From Streptococcus oralis (GTDB lineage: Bacteria > Bacillota > Bacilli > Lactobacillales > Streptococcaceae): a DNA stretch of 64,000 nucleotides. Both the position numbers and the translations under genes were made by a program. Below, in pieces: positions 25,733 through 35,379 of this stretch. Positions within the stretch are counted from its first letter, which is position 1; each line of letters starts with the position of its first letter. Location: contig NZ_CP066059.1 in NCBI RefSeq assembly GCF_016127915.1, forward strand, positions 62,001 to 126,000, given 5' to 3'. The notes beneath the pieces were generated by a model. That model did no database searches, was not told the DNA's origin, and was given only the letters and a program-made list of their open reading frames with translations.

Positions 25733-26848
25733 TTAATCTCCAATAATATTTTTTAAAGTTTGTGCGAGTTGTTTCAGTTCTTCCTCAGTGTTAAGAGGAG
25801 AAAGACTGATACGGACAGATTCTGTTAAACGATGTGAATCTGGTCCATAAAAAGCTTCAAGCACATGACTGGTTTGCACAATACCAGCAGTACAAGCTGA
25901 ACCGGTAGAAATTGAAATTCCCTCAAGGTCTAACCGAAGTAAAAGCAAATCATTTTTCTGACCAGGAAAGCCAATGTTGACAACATAAGGTAGTTGGTGA
26001 TTGCTTTCATTGAGATAGTAATCGAGACCTGCAATTTCTTCTAAAAAAGCAGATTTGAGTGCGCTTAGTTTTTGGTAATGCTCAACTTGATAATCCAGAT
26101 CTTCTTTGAGAGCAGCAACCATGCCTACAATGGCTGCAAGGTTTTCTGTTCCAGCCCGTTTTTTTTGCTCTTGGTCCCCGCCGTGAAGGTAGGAATCAAA
26201 GTCCATAGATGAAGCGTAGAGGAAACCAACTCCTTTTGGTCCATGGAATTTGTGGGCAGAAGCACTAAGGAAATCAATTCCTAATTCCTCAGGATGGATA
26301 GGAATTTTCCCGATGGCTTGTACAGCATCTACATGATAAGCAGCAGGATGGTCTTTTAAAATATGTCCAATCTCAGCGATAGGTAAGAGACTCCCTGTTT
26401 CATTATTAGCATACATGGTTGAAACGAGGATGGTATCGTCACGTAAAGCTTCTTGAATTTGCTGGGCAGTTATTTCTTGATTTACTGGTTGGATGATGGT
26501 TGCTTCAAAACCAAAATGTTGAACCAGATAATCGATAGTCTCAAGCACAGAATGGTGTTCAATAGCTGTAGTAATGATATGTTTTCCACGTTCTTGATGA
26601 CGGAGACAATAGCCGATAATGGCTGTATTGTTACTTTCTGTACCGCCAGATGTGAAAAAGATATGTTGAGGTTTGGTTCCTAGTAAGTGAGCTAAGTCCT
26701 GACGAGCTTCTCGTAAGAGTTTACCAGCCTGCCGACCATGACCATGAATACTAGAAGGATTACCATGAGTTTCTTTCATGACCTTGGTCATTTCTGCAAT
26801 AGCTACTGCTGACATAGGAGTCGTTGCAGCATTGTCCAAATAAATCAA
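25733..26848 (-). CDS. NifS/IscS-like cysteine desulfurase (class V aminotransferase)
   Basis: A 371-residue PLP enzyme. It opens MIYLDNAATTPM, has ETGSLLPI and HVDAVQAIGK near 150-180, the PLP lysine in SASAHKFHGPKGVGFLY near 197-213, and the persulfide cysteine in STGSACTAGIV near 316-326. It removes sulfur from cysteine for thiolation or Fe-S assembly; its partner acceptor is not evident, so IscS versus NifZ-type cannot be settled. The start codon is TTG with an AAGGTG ribosome site. It begins 9 bases after prs. Confidence 0.92.
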   Translation of the reverse strand: MIYLDNAATTPMSAVAIAEMTKVMKETHGNPSSIHGHGRQAGKLLREARQDLAHLLGTKPQHIFFTSGGTESNNTAIIGYCLRHQERGKHIITTAIEHHSVLETIDYLVQHFGFEATIIQPVNQEITAQQIQEALRDDTILVSTMYANNETGSLLPIAEIGHILKDHPAAYHVDAVQAIGKIPIHPEELGIDFLSASAHKFHGPKGVGFLYASSMDFDSYLHGGDQEQKKRAGTENLAAIVGMVAALKEDLDYQVEHYQKLSALKSAFLEEIAGLDYYLNESNHQLPYVVNIGFPGQKNDLLLLRLDLEGISISTGSACTAGIVQTSHVLEAFYGPDSHRLTESVRISLSPLNTEEELKQLAQTLKNIIGD

Positions 26849-26857
26849 AGAATCACC

Positions 26858-27817
26858 TTATTTCTTTTTGTTGTAAGCAAAGAGTGGGCTGACTGGTTTT
26901 CTTTCATGGATGCGGACGATAGCATCTCCGATTAATTCGCTAGCAGTAATGTAGCATACATTTTCTGGAGTTCTTTCTTTGGTCGCTACGGAGTCTGTCA
27001 CAAGGATTTCCTTGATGTTTGTAGCATCAAGAAGATCTGCTGCCCCTTCAACAAATAAACCGTGACTAGATACTGCATAAATCTCAGTTGCGCCTTCACG
27101 TTCAACGATTTTGGCTGCTTCAGAGAAAGTACGACCAGTATTTAGGATATCGTCAATCAAGATAGCCTTTTTGCCTTCAACATCCCCAATGATATAGCCT
27201 TCGTTACGATCAGAATCGTCTTGGGCGTAGTCAATGATAGCGATAGGAGCATCAAGATATTCAGCCAAACTACGTGCACGTTTAACACCAGAGTTCTTTG
27301 GACTGACAACAACAACATCAGAACCAAGAAGCCCTTTATCACAGTAGTGCTTAGCAAATAGAGGAACAGTATAAAGATTATCTACAGGAATATCAAAGAA
27401 ACCTTGGACCTGAACAGCGTGGAGGTCCAGCGTTAGAACACGGCTTACACCAGCTTTGACAAGCATATTGGCAACCAGTTTCGCAGTGAGGGGTTCGCGA
27501 GAAGAAGCGATACGATCCTGACGCGCATAACCAAAGTAAGGAAGGACAACGTTGATACTATGTGCACTTGCGCGTACACAAGCGTCAACCATGATCAACA
27601 ACTCCATCAAGTGGTTGCTAACAGGGTAGCTGGTTGACTGGATGATGTAGACATCGTAACCACGGACACTTTCTTCAATGTTGACCTGGATTTCGCCGTC
27701 AGAAAATTGTCGAGAGGATAATTTCCCGAGAGGTACACCAACTGTATCCGCAATCTTTTGAGCGATTTCATGATTAGAGTTTAGGGTGAAAAGTTTCATG
27801 TTGTTTCTATCTGACAT
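26858..27817 (-). CDS. prs: Ribose-phosphate pyrophosphokinase
   Basis: A 319-residue PRPP synthase that joins ribose-5-phosphate and ATP pyrophosphate for nucleotide, His, Trp and NAD synthesis. It has [18 protein letters not shown] near 40-57, the divalent-cation motif [16 protein letters not shown] near 130-145, and the PRPP loop [13 protein letters not shown] near 222-234. The ATG at 27817 follows AGAGGA by 9 bases; an in-frame upstream ATG at 27874 lacks this. Length equals the known second streptococcal PRPP synthetase, of which two copies per genome are usual. Confidence 0.95.
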   Translation of the reverse strand: MSDRNNMKLFTLNSNHEIAQKIADTVGVPLGKLSSRQFSDGEIQVNIEESVRGYDVYIIQSTSYPVSNHLMELLIMVDACVRASAHSINVVLPYFGYARQDRIASSREPLTAKLVANMLVKAGVSRVLTLDLHAVQVQGFFDIPVDNLYTVPLFAKHYCDKGLLGSDVVVVSPKNSGVKRARSLAEYLDAPIAIIDYAQDDSDRNEGYIIGDVEGKKAILIDDILNTGRTFSEAAKIVEREGATEIYAVSSHGLFVEGAADLLDATNIKEILVTDSVATKERTPENVCYITASELIGDAIVRIHERKPVSPLFAYNKKK

Positions 27818-27903
27818 TATAGACCGTCCTCTGTAAACTTTGCGAATCTTCTTTGAGAAACCTTTGTTTTTCAAAGCCAGATTCTTTTATTTTTATCTTT
27901 TCT

Positions 27904-27912
27904 ATTTTACCA
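27904..27912 (-). promoter_or_regulatory. Extended -10 promoter of prs
   Basis: On the minus strand TGGTAAAAT (27912-27904). No convincing -35. The leader to the prs ATG is about 80 bases. Confidence 0.5.
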
Positions 27913-27928
27913 AAAAAAGGAGATTATT

Positions 27929-28498
27929 TCAGCTTTTTTTCATGCTTTTAATAAAACGAATTAATTTTGATGGAGCTTTCTGATAAGTTATCTGATTTTC
28001 ATCTAAAAATCTCTTAAAATCAGCTTTCCCTTTTTCATGGTCGGTGACTTCAAGCTCGAGTTCATAGTCCGTCTGGTCAAAGTAGTGACTTTCATCTAAA
28101 GCCATTAAGCCAATCTCAGTTTTCATTTCATAACGAAGGGTTGAAAGGCAGCCTAGAACAAGCCAGTCATGGCTTTCAATACCAATCTTAGCGAGCTTCT
28201 CTAGAACGAGCCCTTGAGGTAGTTTTTGTTTTTCTAGGTATGATTCAGCTTCTGGAAGAGTTAGTTTCTGGTTGTATTCCATATTTCCTACAGTTTGAGG
28301 TAATTTCAAGGTCAACTCCGCCCAATCTGAAAAGGTGCGAAAGCGCATGGCAACCTTCTTTTCACGCAATTGGAAATCTGGCGTGTCAATGTAGTAGTTC
28401 TTCTGAAGAACGGGTTGGATATGGGAAAACTGTTTTTTTAGATGATCATATTCCTCTTTTTTCAGAAGTGTTTTCAATTCTATTTCTAAATGTTTCAT
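27929..28498 (-). CDS. CYTH domain protein, probable triphosphatase
   Basis: A 189-residue CYTH-fold protein. The signature EIELKTLL (ExExK) is at residues 5-12, with RFRTFSDWAELTLKLPQ near 53-69 and a second acidic-basic alternation in DYELELEVTDHEKG near 145. CYTH proteins hydrolyse inorganic or nucleoside triphosphates inside a beta-tunnel with metal. It is divergent from relQ-nadK; the same neighbourhood (yjbK, yjbM, yjbN, yjbO) exists in Bacillus, hinting at a link to nucleotide or alarmone metabolism. Confidence 0.88.
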   Translation of the reverse strand: MKHLEIELKTLLKKEEYDHLKKQFSHIQPVLQKNYYIDTPDFQLREKKVAMRFRTFSDWAELTLKLPQTVGNMEYNQKLTLPEAESYLEKQKLPQGLVLEKLAKIGIESHDWLVLGCLSTLRYEMKTEIGLMALDESHYFDQTDYELELEVTDHEKGKADFKRFLDENQITYQKAPSKLIRFIKSMKKS

Positions 28499-28534
28499 TT
28501 TTTCAACCTTTTCTATATCTTTGAAAGCGATTTA

Positions 28535-28543
28535 TGGTATAAT
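28535..28543 (+). promoter_or_regulatory. Extended -10 promoter of relQ-nadK-rluD
   Basis: TGGTATAAT at 28535-28543. The transcribed leader to the relQ ATG would be about 77 bases. Confidence 0.6.
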
Positions 28544-28626
28544 GGACAATGTATTTATTGTATACGAATGTACTGAAAAAATCAAAGATTTTCGACAGAG
28601 CAATCAAACATTATAAGGGAGAGAGT

Positions 28627-29298
28627 ATGACCATAGAATGGGAAGAATTTTTAGATCCTTACATTCAGGCTGTTGGTGAATTGAAGATTAAACTTCGGGG
28701 GATTCGCAAACAGTATCGTAAGCAAAACAAGCATTCTCCGATTGAGTTTGTAACGGGTCGGGTAAAACCGATTGAAAGTATTAAAGAAAAAATGGCTCGT
28801 CGAGGAATTACTTATGCAAGTCTAGAACATGATCTGCAAGATATTGCTGGTTTACGTGTCATGGTTCAGTTTGTTGATGACGTTAAAGAGGTAGTTGAGA
28901 TTCTACGTAAACGCCAAGATATGAGAGTCGTTCAGGAACGAGACTATATCACTCATCGTAAGGCTTCGGGCTATCGTTCTTATCACGTGGTTGTTGAGTA
29001 CACGGTTGATACGATCAACGGGGCTAAGACGATTTTGGCGGAAATTCAAATACGGACTTTAGCCATGAATTTCTGGGCTACGATTGAACACTCGCTCAAT
29101 TATAAATATCAGGGCGATTTTCCAGAAGAAATCAGGAAAAGACTGGAAATCACGGCCAAAATAGCCTATCAACTGGATGAAGAAATGGGTAAGATTCGTG
29201 ATGATATTCAGGAAGCGCAGGCTCTCTTTGATCCATTGAGCAGAAAACTAAACGATGGTGTAGGAAATAGTGACGATACAGATGAAGAATACAGATAA
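28627..29298 (+). CDS. relQ: Small alarmone synthetase RelQ (GTP pyrophosphokinase)
   Basis: A 223-residue single-domain (p)ppGpp synthetase lacking hydrolase, TGS and ACT domains. The RelA/SpoT synthetase core is visible: [16 protein letters not shown] near 53-68, [14 protein letters not shown] near 78-91, [14 protein letters not shown] near 118-131, and [18 protein letters not shown] near 143-160. RelQ is a tetramer tuned by pppGpp and single-stranded RNA. The ATG at 28627 follows GGGAGAGAGT. It overlaps nadK by 17 bases, forming relQ-nadK-rluD-type. Confidence 0.95.
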   Translation: MTIEWEEFLDPYIQAVGELKIKLRGIRKQYRKQNKHSPIEFVTGRVKPIESIKEKMARRGITYASLEHDLQDIAGLRVMVQFVDDVKEVVEILRKRQDMRVVQERDYITHRKASGYRSYHVVVEYTVDTINGAKTILAEIQIRTLAMNFWATIEHSLNYKYQGDFPEEIRKRLEITAKIAYQLDEEMGKIRDDIQEAQALFDPLSRKLNDGVGNSDDTDEEYR

Positions 29299-30100
29299 AC
29301 GAGTTGACCTCATAGCAAATAGAAAGCCACAAAGTCAGAAGGTCTTGCATGAGCTGAGGGAAAAACTCAAGAAACAACATTTTATACTGAACGATACCAA
29401 TCCCGACATCGTGATTTCGATTGGTGGTGACGGGATGCTTTTGTCCGCTTTCCACAAGTATGAGAATCAGTTAGACAAAGTTCGATTTGTAGGTGTTCAT
29501 ACAGGGCATTTGGGATTTTACACAGATTATCGTGATTTTGAGCTGGATCAGTTGGTGACCAATCTTCTGCTAGACACTGGTGCCAAAGTTTCCTATCCAG
29601 TCTTGAATGTCAAGGTAACGCTTGAAAATGGAGAAGTGAAAATCTTCCGGGCCTTAAATGAAGCGAGTATCCGTCGATCAGACCGGACCATGGTGGCAGA
29701 TATCATCATTAACCATGTTCCGTTCGAGCGATTTCGTGGAGATGGAGTGACTGTTTCAACGCCGACGGGAAGTACTGCCTACAACAAGTCCTTGGGTGGA
29801 GCTGTCTTGCATCCGACCATTGAAGCCTTGCAGTTGACAGAGATAGCAAGTCTTAACAACCGAGTCTATCGCACTTTGGGTTCATCAATCATTATCCCTA
29901 AAAAAGATAAGATTGAACTATTACCGACACGCAATGATTACCATACGATATCAGTCGATAACAGCGTCTATTCTTTCCGTAATATCGAACGGATTGAGTA
30001 TCAAATCGACCATCACAAGATTCACTTCGTAGCGACTCCAAGCCACACTAGTTTCTGGAATCGTGTCAAAGATGCCTTCATCGGCGAGGTGGATGAATGA
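29282..30100 (+). CDS. nadK: NAD kinase
   Basis: A 272-residue enzyme that phosphorylates NAD+ to NADP+. The GGDG motif ([13 protein letters not shown]) lies at about 44-56, and the NE/D and [15 protein letters not shown] motifs are near 118 and 157. The ATG at 29282 is chosen ([10 protein letters not shown]); a GTG at 29270 with a weak AGGA is possible. It overlaps relQ and is itself overlapped by the next gene at ATGA, so the three are translationally linked. Supply of NADP fits with the nearby zwf and niacin genes only at pathway level. Confidence 0.95.
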   Translation: MKNTDKRVDLIANRKPQSQKVLHELREKLKKQHFILNDTNPDIVISIGGDGMLLSAFHKYENQLDKVRFVGVHTGHLGFYTDYRDFELDQLVTNLLLDTGAKVSYPVLNVKVTLENGEVKIFRALNEASIRRSDRTMVADIIINHVPFERFRGDGVTVSTPTGSTAYNKSLGGAVLHPTIEALQLTEIASLNNRVYRTLGSSIIIPKKDKIELLPTRNDYHTISVDNSVYSFRNIERIEYQIDHHKIHFVATPSHTSFWNRVKDAFIGEVDE

Positions 30101-30993
30101 GGTTCGAATTTACCGCAGATGACCACGTCAAAGTTAAAACTTTCCTCAAGAAACATGAGGTTTCTAAGGGACTTTTGGCTAAGATTAAGTTTCGAGGTGG
30201 GGCTATTCTGGTCAATGGCCAACCTCAAAATGCGACTTATCTCTTAGATGTTGGAGACAGGGTAACTATTGATATTCCAGCAGAGGAAGAATTTGAGAGC
30301 CTTGAAGCTATTGATCGACCACTTGATATCTTGTATGAGGATGATCATTTTCTGGTTTTGAATAAACCTTATGGAGTAGCTTCCATCCCCAGTGTCAATC
30401 ATTCCAACACCATTGCCAATTTTATCAAGGGCTACTATGTCAAGCAAAACTATGAAAACCAGCAAGTTCACATCGTGACTAGGCTTGATAGAGATACTTC
30501 TGGTTTGATGCTTTTTGCCAAGCACGGCTACGCTCATGCACGTTTAGACAAGCAGTTACAACGAAAGTCTATCGAGAAACGTTACTTTGCTTTGGTTAAG
30601 GGAGCTGGTGTCTTGGAGCCTGAAGGGGAGATTATTGCCCCGATTGCGCGTGATATGGACTCCATTATCACGAGACGGGTTGCAAAAGGTGGGAAATACG
30701 CCCATACGTCTTATAAAGTTGTAGCGTCTTATGGAAATATTCACCTAGTCGATATTCGCCTGCATACTGGACGAACTCATCAGATCCGAGTGCATTTTTC
30801 TCACATCGGTTTTCCTCTTTTAGGAGACGATCTCTATGGAGGAAGTTTAGACGACGGCATTCAACGTCAAGCTCTGCATTGCCATTATTTATCTTTTTAT
30901 CATCCTTTTCTAGAGCAAGATTTGCAATTAGAAAGCCCCTTACCGGATGATTTCAGCAATCTTATTACTCAGTTATCAACTAATACTCTTTAA
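30097..30993 (+). CDS. RluA/RluD-family pseudouridine synthase
   Basis: A 298-residue RNA pseudouridine synthase. An S4-like N-terminal region (about 10-60) precedes the catalytic domain with [16 protein letters not shown] near 128-143, where D131 is the expected nucleophile, and [20 protein letters not shown] near 219-238. It probably modifies 23S rRNA; which uridines cannot be told. ATG overlaps the nadK stop (ATGA). It is the last gene of the relQ operon. Confidence 0.93.
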   Translation: MRFEFTADDHVKVKTFLKKHEVSKGLLAKIKFRGGAILVNGQPQNATYLLDVGDRVTIDIPAEEEFESLEAIDRPLDILYEDDHFLVLNKPYGVASIPSVNHSNTIANFIKGYYVKQNYENQQVHIVTRLDRDTSGLMLFAKHGYAHARLDKQLQRKSIEKRYFALVKGAGVLEPEGEIIAPIARDMDSIITRRVAKGGKYAHTSYKVVASYGNIHLVDIRLHTGRTHQIRVHFSHIGFPLLGDDLYGGSLDDGIQRQALHCHYLSFYHPFLEQDLQLESPLPDDFSNLITQLSTNTL

Positions 30994-31036
30994 AATCTAT
31001 TTGGAGTATAATTTATTTTCTTAAAGGAGAAAACTC

Positions 31037-32011
31037 ATGGAAGTTTTTGAAAGTCTCAAAGCCAACCTGGTTGGCAAAAATGCTCGTATCGTTCTCCCTG
31101 AAGGGGAAGAGCCACGTATTCTTCAAGCGACAAAACGCTTGGTAAAAGAAACAGAAGTAATTCCTGTTTTGCTTGGAAACCCTGAAAAAATTAAAATTTA
31201 TCTTGAAATTGAAGGGATCATGGATGGTTATGAAGTGATTGATCCCCAACATTATCCTCAATTCGAAGAAATGGTTGCTGCCTTAGTAGAGCGTCGTAAG
31301 GGCAAAATGACTGAAGAAGAAGCGCGCAAAGTTTTGGTTGAAGATGTCAACTACTTTGGTGTGATGCTAGTCTACTTGGGCTTGGTTGACGGTATGGTAT
31401 CTGGTGCGATTCACTCAACTGCCTCAACAGTTCGCCCGGCCCTACAAATCATTAAAACTCGTCCAAACGTAACTCGTACTTCAGGTGCCTTCCTTATGGT
31501 ACGTGGGACAGAACGTTACCTATTTGGAGACTGTGCCATTAACATCAATCCAGATGCAGAAGCCTTGGCTGAAATTGCGATCAACTCAGCAATCACAGCT
31601 AAGATGTTTGGTATTGAACCTAAAATTGCTATGCTAAGCTATTCTACTAAAGGTTCAGGATTTGGTGAAAGTGTTGATAAGGTCGTAGAAGCAACTAAAA
31701 TTGCTCACGACTTGCGTCCCGACCTTGAGATTGATGGTGAGTTGCAATTTGACGCTGCCTTTGTTCCTGAAACTGCAGCTCTTAAAGCTCCAGGAAGTAA
31801 TGTAGCTGGTCAAGCAAATGTCTTTATCTTCCCAGGTATCGAAGCAGGAAATATTGGGTACAAGATGGCAGAACGTCTCGGTGGTTTTGCGGCTGTAGGA
31901 CCTGTTTTGCAAGGTTTGAACAAACCTGTTAACGACCTTTCTCGTGGATGTAATGCAGATGATGTGTACAAGTTGACCCTTATCACAGCAGCTCAAGCAG
32001 TTCATCAATAA
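31037..32011 (+). CDS. pta: Phosphate acetyltransferase
   Basis: A 324-residue enzyme converting acetyl-CoA and phosphate to acetyl phosphate, half of the Pta-AckA route. It has LPEGEEPRILQATKRL near 21-36, VDGMVSGAIHSTASTVRPAL near 115-134, and the C-terminal GRVL-like PGIEAGNIGYKMAERLGGFAAVGP stretch split over about 268-291. The short form lacks the N-terminal DRTGG domain. It has TATAAT at 31007-31012 and an AAAGGAG ribosome site, and a terminator follows. Confidence 0.97.
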   Translation: MEVFESLKANLVGKNARIVLPEGEEPRILQATKRLVKETEVIPVLLGNPEKIKIYLEIEGIMDGYEVIDPQHYPQFEEMVAALVERRKGKMTEEEARKVLVEDVNYFGVMLVYLGLVDGMVSGAIHSTASTVRPALQIIKTRPNVTRTSGAFLMVRGTERYLFGDCAININPDAEALAEIAINSAITAKMFGIEPKIAMLSYSTKGSGFGESVDKVVEATKIAHDLRPDLEIDGELQFDAAFVPETAALKAPGSNVAGQANVFIFPGIEAGNIGYKMAERLGGFAAVGPVLQGLNKPVNDLSRGCNADDVYKLTLITAAQAVHQ

Positions 32012-32016
32012 GATTT

Positions 32017-32046
32017 AGTCCTCTTTCCCATGGGAAGAGGCTTTTT
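32017..32046 (+). terminator. Terminator after pta
   Basis: CCTCTTTCCC (32020-32029) pairs with GGGAAGAGG (32032-32040) with one bulged base, followed by CTTTTT. Confidence 0.8.
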
Positions 32047-32058
32047 AGTACTGAGAAA

Positions 32059-32087
32059 AGGACAGTTAGAAGCTTCTATGTTATACT
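32059..32087 (+). promoter_or_regulatory. Promoter of mutY, predicted leaderless
   Basis: AGGACA (32059-32064), 17 bases, TATACT (32082-32087) with an upstream TG one base away (extended -10). The seventh base after the -10 is the A of the mutY ATG at 32094; no ribosome site precedes it. Confidence 0.65.
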
Positions 32088-32093
32088 AGATAT

Positions 32094-33272
32094 ATGTTAG
32101 ATTTGAAAGAATACGGTATCGTCATGTGGCCAGAGGAGAAGATTATTTCTTTTCGTGAAAAACTCCTCAACTGGTATGATGAAAACAAGCGAGATTTACC
32201 ATGGCGTAGAAGTAAAAATCCTTATCACATCTGGGTATCTGAAATCATGCTCCAGCAGACCAGAGTGGATACAGTTATTCCATACTACGAACGATTCTTG
32301 GACTGGTTTCCAACTGTTGAAAGTCTGGCGAATGCCCCTGAAGAGCGTCTGCTGAAGGCTTGGGAGGGTTTGGGCTATTATTCTCGAGTACGCAATATGC
32401 AGGCTGCAGCGCAGCAGATTATGACTGACTTTGGGGGTCAATTTCCAAACACCTATGAAGGCATTTCTAGTTTAAAAGGGATTGGCCCTTACACTGCGGG
32501 AGCTATTTCCAGTATCGCTTTTAATTTGCCTGAGCCAGCGGTTGATGGCAATGTCATGCGGGTTTTGGCACGCTTGTTTGAGGTTAATCATGATATCGGA
32601 GTTCCCAGCAATCGAAAGATTTTCCAATCCATGATGGAAATCTTGATTGACCCGAAACGACCAGGTGACTTTAACCAAGCTCTGATGGATTTAGGGTCTG
32701 ACATAGAGGCTCCAGTTAACCCTCGACCAGAAGAAAGCCCTGTTAAGGACTTTAGCGCAGCCTATCAGAATGGCACCATGGGTCGTTATCCGATTAAAGA
32801 ACCCAAGAAAAAGCCTCTCCCAATTTATCTCAAGGCTTTAGTTGTACGCAATGACCGTGGTCAATATCTACTTGAAAAAAATGAAAGCGAGAAACTACTA
32901 GCTGGTTTTTGGCATTTCCCACTGATTGAAGTTGACGATTTTTCAAGTGATGACAATCAACTAGATCTCTTTTCACAAGTCACAGAGGAAAGCAGAGTAT
33001 TTGGGCCAAGTCCTCAAGAAAACTTTGAGCAAGATTATGATTTAGAAGTGAATTGGTCCCAGCAAGTATTTGACCAGGTCAAGCATGTTTTTAGTCATCG
33101 GAAATGGCATATTCAAATTCTAGCTGGTCAAGTGTCGGAAACAAAACAGTTTTCGGACAGAGAAATTCGCTGGATTTCTCCTCAGGAGTTTTCTGACTAT
33201 CCACTTGCGAAACCTCAACAAAAAATTTGGCAGGCTTATAAAACAACTCTTGAAGATGAAGGCTTACAGTAG
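32094..33272 (+). CDS. mutY: A/G-specific adenine glycosylase MutY, lacking the Fe-S cluster ligands
   Basis: A 392-residue base-excision repair glycosylase that removes A opposite 8-oxoG. Catalytic E50 (WVSEIMLQQT) and D151 (AVDGNVMRV) and the helix-hairpin-helix GIGPYTAG (129-136) are intact. The NUDIX-like 8-oxoG-reading domain spans about 240-385. The four Cys that hold a [4Fe-4S] cluster in classical MutY are replaced by E205, P212, S215 and S221 at the correct spacing, and the protein contains no Cys at all. Clusterless MutYs are known in some lactic acid bacteria. It functions with the mutT product. Confidence 0.95.
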   Translation: MLDLKEYGIVMWPEEKIISFREKLLNWYDENKRDLPWRRSKNPYHIWVSEIMLQQTRVDTVIPYYERFLDWFPTVESLANAPEERLLKAWEGLGYYSRVRNMQAAAQQIMTDFGGQFPNTYEGISSLKGIGPYTAGAISSIAFNLPEPAVDGNVMRVLARLFEVNHDIGVPSNRKIFQSMMEILIDPKRPGDFNQALMDLGSDIEAPVNPRPEESPVKDFSAAYQNGTMGRYPIKEPKKKPLPIYLKALVVRNDRGQYLLEKNESEKLLAGFWHFPLIEVDDFSSDDNQLDLFSQVTEESRVFGPSPQENFEQDYDLEVNWSQQVFDQVKHVFSHRKWHIQILAGQVSETKQFSDREIRWISPQEFSDYPLAKPQQKIWQAYKTTLEDEGLQ

Positions 33273-33298
33273 CCATTTGTGCCTTCTTTGCATTTTTT

Positions 33299-33307
33299 TG
33301 TTATAAT
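33299..33307 (+). promoter_or_regulatory. Extended -10 promoter of vicRKX
   Basis: TGTTATAAT at 33299-33307 (TG, one base, TATAAT), no clear -35. AAAAGGTGATAAA and the vicR ATG follow. Confidence 0.55.
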
Positions 33308-33328
33308 AGATAGAGAAAAGGTGATAAA

Positions 33329-34036
33329 ATGAAAAAAATATTAATTGTAGATGATGAGAAACCAATCTCAGATATTATTAAGTTTAATATGGCCAAGGAA
33401 GGTTATGAAGTTGTTACAGCCTTCAATGGTCGTGAGGCAATCGAGCTATTTGAAGCTGAGCAACCAGATATTATTATCCTTGACTTGATGCTACCTGAAA
33501 TCGATGGTTTAGAAGTTGCTAAAGCTATTCGTAAGACTAGTAGCGTGCCGATTATCATGCTATCAGCTAAGGATAGCGAGTTTGACAAGGTTATTGGTTT
33601 AGAGTTAGGTGCAGATGATTATGTTACAAAACCTTTCTCAAATCGTGAGTTGCAGGCTCGTGTCAAGGCCCTGCTTCGTCGTACAGACCTGGTTTCAGTA
33701 GATAGCCAAGAGTCTGATGAGAAGAAGACGCAGCCTTTACAAATTGGTGATTTGGAAATCGTTCCAGATGCTTACGTGGCTAAGAAATATGGTGAGGAAT
33801 TAGATTTGACCCACCGTGAGTTTGAACTTTTGTATCACTTGGCATCTCATATTGGTCAAGTGATTACGCGTGAACACTTGCTTGAGACTGTATGGGGATA
33901 TGACTATTTTGGTGATGTTCGTACAGTGGACGTGACCATTAGACGCTTGCGTGAGAAAATAGAAGATACTCCAAGTCGTCCAGAGTACATTCTCACACGT
34001 CGTGGTGTTGGATACTATATGAGAAATAATGATTGA
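33329..34036 (+). CDS. vicR: Response regulator VicR (WalR)
   Basis: A 235-residue OmpR-family regulator, essential in pneumococcus, that controls cell-wall hydrolases such as PcsB. Its receiver domain has the phosphorylation site D52 ([13 protein letters not shown]) and acidic D8/D9, K104-type lysine in YVTKPF, and its C-terminal winged helix contains [21 protein letters not shown] at about 200-220. It overlaps vicK by eight bases and leads the vicRKX operon. Confidence 0.98.
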   Translation: MKKILIVDDEKPISDIIKFNMAKEGYEVVTAFNGREAIELFEAEQPDIIILDLMLPEIDGLEVAKAIRKTSSVPIIMLSAKDSEFDKVIGLELGADDYVTKPFSNRELQARVKALLRRTDLVSVDSQESDEKKTQPLQIGDLEIVPDAYVAKKYGEELDLTHREFELLYHLASHIGQVITREHLLETVWGYDYFGDVRTVDVTIRRLREKIEDTPSRPEYILTRRGVGYYMRNND

Positions 34037-35378
34037 AGATATTAGACAAACTATTCTGACCAGCGATTTTATTTTTATCTTGATTTTACTGGGCTTTATC
34101 CTGGTGGTGACCTTGCTGTTACTGGAAAATCGTCGGGATAATATCCGTCTGAAGGAGATAAATCAAAAGGTTAAGGACTTGATTGCAGGTGATTATTCTC
34201 AAGTTTTGGACTTACAGGGCAGTACAGAAATCACCAATATTACCAATAACCTTAATGATTTGTCAGAAGTTATTCGTTTGACCCAAGAAAATCTGGAACA
34301 AGAGAGTAAAAGACTGCATAGTATTCTTTCTTACATGACAGATGGAGTGCTTGCGACTAATCGCCGTGGGCAGATTACCATGATTAACGACATGGCCAAG
34401 AAACAATTAGGTGTGCAGAAAGAGGATGTCCTTAACAAAAGCATTTTAGAATTGCTTAAGATAGAGGATGAGTATGAACTGCGTGACCTGATTACACAGA
34501 TTCCTGAGTTGATGATTGATTCCCAAGATGTGAATGGTGAATTCCTGAGCCTTCGTGTACGTTTCGCTTTGGTTCGCCGTGAGTCTGGATTCATCTCGGG
34601 TTTGGTTGCCGTTTTACATGATACAACCGAGCAGGAGAAGGAAGAACGCGAACGGAGACTCTTCGTTTCAAACGTGAGTCATGAGCTGAGAACTCCTTTG
34701 ACCAGTGTTAAATCTTATCTTGAAGCCTTGGACGAGGGAGCCTTGTATGATCCTGTAGCCCCTGATTTTATCAAGGTTTCACTCGATGAAACCAACCGTA
34801 TGATGCGGATGGTGACAGATCTCTTGCATCTCTCTCGTATTGATAATGCGACTACTCAGTTGGATGTGGAGTTGATTAACTTTACGGCCTTCATCACCTT
34901 TATTCTCAACCGCTTTGATAAGATGAGAAGTCAGGATGACGAGAAAAAATATGAACTTGTTAGAGATTACCCAATAAACTCAGTTTGGATTGAGATTGAT
35001 ACCGATAAGATGACTCAGGTGATTGATAATATTCTTAACAATGCCATTAAGTACTCACCAGATGGTGGCAAAATTACTGTTAGCATGAAGACCACTGACG
35101 ACCAGATGATTTTATCCATCAAAGACCAAGGTTTAGGTATTCCAAAGCAAGATTTGCCGAAGATTTTTGACCGCTTCTACCGTGTGGATCGTGCAAGAAG
35201 CCGGGCTCAAGGTGGTACCGGTCTAGGTCTGGCTATCGCAAAAGAAATCATTAAACAACACAATGGCTTTATTTGGGCCAAAAGTGAATACGGTAAGGGC
35301 TCAACCTTTACCATTGTGCTCCCTTATGATAAGGATGCCGTAAAAGAAGAAATATGGGAGGACGAAATAGAAGACTAG
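34029..35378 (+). CDS. vicK: Sensor histidine kinase VicK (WalK), single-pass form
   Basis: A 449-residue sensor kinase with one membrane helix (about 12-33), HAMP-like linker (about 35-88), a PAS domain (about 92-200), and the phosphoacceptor H218 in [13 protein letters not shown]. The ATPase domain has N box [14 protein letters not shown] near 337, G1 [23 protein letters not shown] near 374, and [13 protein letters not shown] near 402. Streptococcal VicK lacks the large extracytoplasmic sensor loop of Bacillus WalK, as seen here, so the signal is probably intracellular or intramembrane. Confidence 0.98.
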   Translation: MIEDIRQTILTSDFIFILILLGFILVVTLLLLENRRDNIRLKEINQKVKDLIAGDYSQVLDLQGSTEITNITNNLNDLSEVIRLTQENLEQESKRLHSILSYMTDGVLATNRRGQITMINDMAKKQLGVQKEDVLNKSILELLKIEDEYELRDLITQIPELMIDSQDVNGEFLSLRVRFALVRRESGFISGLVAVLHDTTEQEKEERERRLFVSNVSHELRTPLTSVKSYLEALDEGALYDPVAPDFIKVSLDETNRMMRMVTDLLHLSRIDNATTQLDVELINFTAFITFILNRFDKMRSQDDEKKYELVRDYPINSVWIEIDTDKMTQVIDNILNNAIKYSPDGGKITVSMKTTDDQMILSIKDQGLGIPKQDLPKIFDRFYRVDRARSRAQGGTGLGLAIAKEIIKQHNGFIWAKSEYGKGSTFTIVLPYDKDAVKEEIWEDEIED

Positions 35379-35379
35379 A

